DNA from: Bacteroidota bacterium
GTDB lineage: Bacteria > Bacteroidota > Bacteroidia > B-17B0 > Aurantibacillaceae
DNA: 64,000 nucleotides
Assembly: GCA_021323535.1 (NCBI GenBank)
Contig: JAJONO010000009.1
Location: 1-64,000, forward strand
Direction of reading: 5' to 3'
Part shown: positions 62,747 to 64,000 of the stretch, in pieces
How positions within the stretch are numbered: position 1 is the first letter of the stretch
Layout of the letters: each line of letters starts with the position of its first letter
Program-made: the position numbers and the translations under genes
The notes under the pieces: model-generated
The model's input: the letters and a program-made list of their open reading frames with translations, nothing else
What the model was told of the DNA's origin: nothing
Database searches by the model: none

Positions 62747-62771
62747 GTTAATGAAAGCTAAAGAATCAGCT

Positions 62772-63485
62772 ATGCATTTTAAAAAAATAATTCCGTTACT
62801 TTTCGTCCTTGTTTTATTTTCATGTAAAGACAATAAAAAAACAGAAGATTCCAAAGATGTAGCGGAACAATACAATAAAGCCAAGTTCGACGACTCTAAA
62901 GAAGCTAAATTTATGGTAAACGCTGCCGAAATAAGTTACGAGGAGATTGAACTTGCCAGATTAGCGCAAAGCAACGCTAAAAATAACAACGTAAAAGAAA
63001 TCGCCAAAATGATGGAAAAAGATCATTCGCAGTTTCTCACCGAATTAAAAGAACTGGCACTTGCCAAACAAGTTACATTACCGGAAACAACAACCAGCAA
63101 AGGACAAAATGCAAGAACTCGGCTGGCTGATAAAACAGGGGCCGATTTTGATAAACAATATTGTGATATGGCAGTTGATAATCATGAAAAAGCCATAAAA
63201 GATTTTATTAAAGCCACAGAAGACTGTGAGGACGCGCAGGTAAAAAACTGGGCGGTGAAATCTCTTGTTACCTTACGCAGCCATCTTGATTTTGCAATGA
63301 CCTGCAAAGAAGCTTATAAAAAAAGTACAAATCCTGAAGACAGACTTTTTAAGACGGATACATTAAAAGCCATGGATAAAAACCAACAATCAACAAATCC
63401 GTTAGATTCCGATAAAAGCAAGAATAATAAAGGAAACAAGCCGGATGAAAAGAAAAAATCCGATGACAAAGAAAACAAGAAGTAA
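62772..63485 (+). CDS. DUF4142 lipoprotein
   Basis: A 237-residue protein from the ATG at 62772: lipoprotein signal MHFKKIIPLLFVLVLFSC, then a four-helix DUF4142 bundle (about 60-190; AEISYEEIELARLAQSNAKN, YCDMAVDNHEKAIKDFIKAT, DEAMTCKEAY-like end) with a charged disordered tail of 50 residues. The ferritin-like fold often appears in stress-response gene sets of many bacteria. An upstream ATG at 62751 is also in frame. A strong terminator follows. Confidence 0.92.
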   Translation: MHFKKIIPLLFVLVLFSCKDNKKTEDSKDVAEQYNKAKFDDSKEAKFMVNAAEISYEEIELARLAQSNAKNNNVKEIAKMMEKDHSQFLTELKELALAKQVTLPETTTSKGQNARTRLADKTGADFDKQYCDMAVDNHEKAIKDFIKATEDCEDAQVKNWAVKSLVTLRSHLDFAMTCKEAYKKSTNPEDRLFKTDTLKAMDKNQQSTNPLDSDKSKNNKGNKPDEKKKSDDKENKK

Positions 63486-63557
63486 CACGTGTTAATTAAG
63501 AAAATCAGTTACAAAAAGGAGTAAAGCGATAGAAGCTACTCCTGTTAATTTAGTTAG

Positions 63558-63583
63558 AAAGGTTATAGGAAATTATAACCTTT
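63558..63583 (+). terminator. Terminator of the DUF4142 gene
   Basis: AAAGGTTATA pairs perfectly with TATAACCTTT around GGAAAT and runs into a T tract. It is 73 bases past the stop. Confidence 0.93.
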
Positions 63584-63606
63584 TTTGCATTTTATAAGTT
63601 CCAAAA

Positions 63607-63621
63607 TGGCACGAACCTTTA
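63607..63621 (+). promoter_or_regulatory. Sigma-54-like promoter motif before the PA2169-type gene
   Basis: TGGCACGAACCTTTA: perfect -24 half and TTTA at -12. The predicted start near 63633 is 14 bases before the ATG. Confidence 0.6.
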
Positions 63622-63646
63622 TAATGTGATTAGTAAAAGCATTACA

Positions 63647-64000
63647 ATGGAAACAAATGAAAGTCAGACAATCAAATTATTGAATGATCTGATCAGGATC
63701 AATAACGACAGGATAGAGGGTTATGAAAGAGCTGTAGGCGACACAGATGATCCAAAACTAAAATCTCTCTTTCACACCATGGCCCAGGAGAGCCGTAAAT
63801 TTAAAAACGAACTTTTAACCGAGGTGGTTAAGCTTGGAGGAACCCCCGAGGAAGGCACAACAGCGTCAGGCAAAATCTTTCGCGCGTGGATGGATTTCAA
63901 AGCGGCGATTGCGGGTAAGGATCGTAAATCTATCATTTCTTCCTGCGAATTTGGCGAAGATGCAGCGCTTGAAACGTATCACGAAGTAATGAACTCGGGA
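63647..64000 (+). CDS. PA2169-family four-helix-bundle protein (DUF2383), 3' end outside window
   Basis: An open frame of 118 codons to the window end, starting METNESQTIKLLNDLIRIN. Ferritin-like helices carry the DUF2383 blocks DRIEGYERAVGD, LFHTMAQESRKFKNELL and GEDAALETYHEVM, a set seen in small stress-linked bundle proteins. About 118 of the usual 150 residues are visible. The upstream sigma-54-like motif has a perfect -24 half. Confidence 0.9.
   Translation, partial: METNESQTIKLLNDLIRINNDRIEGYERAVGDTDDPKLKSLFHTMAQESRKFKNELLTEVVKLGGTPEEGTTASGKIFRAWMDFKAAIAGKDRKSIISSCEFGEDAALETYHEVMNSG

Overview
The window is a 64 kb stretch of a Bacteroidota chromosome of moderate GC. The class is uncertain. 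The assignment rests on TamB followed by the lipoprotein form of its barrel partner (TamL), a LytTR regulator, a PorT-like barrel, an OmpA/PD40/TPR protein, SprB-like repeats, large DUF6443-type YD-repeat proteins, and start codons with almost no Shine-Dalgarno sequence. No tRNA, rRNA, insertion sequence, integrase or CRISPR array was seen.

Region 1 (1-20215, all minus strand) reads as one tightly spaced operon. It runs from a small secreted protein through a three-repeat secreted protein, an OmpH/Skp-like chaperone, a lipoprotein, a 2337-residue YD/SpvB-like giant and a small secreted protein of possible LolA-like fold, to a second YD-repeat (RHS) giant that leaves the window. Region 2 (20216-21374) is an intergenic stretch with an operator-like inverted repeat and a tandem array of long repeats. 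Region 3 (21375-25647, minus) is a four-gene unit: a receiver protein with a C-terminal membrane helix, a TPR protein, an outer-membrane barrel-like protein and a secreted GH26 enzyme. It resembles the outer half of a polysaccharide export machine. Region 4 (25946-33653, minus) holds a GH15 glucoamylase-type enzyme, two paralogous secreted carbohydrate-binding-like proteins, a large hybrid histidine kinase and a LytTR regulator. A sugar-nucleotide transferase (33828-34841) follows on the plus strand, with a strongly folded intergenic region behind it.

Region 5 (35.5-64 kb) is an envelope and stress island. It contains OmpA, porin and lipoprotein genes, a second membrane-anchored receiver protein, rpoN in an operon with YtxH and holin-like proteins, an MlaE-MlaF-MlaD lipid transporter followed by a response regulator, two AsmA-like proteins, YihY, TamB-TamL, and many small stress-type proteins (DUF1328, DUF5670/lmo0937-type, DUF4142, PA2169/DUF2383).

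The most interesting signal is a recurrent promoter-like motif, TGGCAY followed after five bases by TTTA or a relative. Sixteen copies lie between 32.8 kb and the window end, all but one just upstream of a gene and in the right orientation. It matches the -24 half of a sigma-54 promoter, but its -12 half usually lacks the canonical GC. One copy precedes the operon that encodes RpoN itself. The odd one out sits in front of a terminator-ended stretch with no long ORF, which I read as a candidate small RNA. None of this could be tested by search or computation here.
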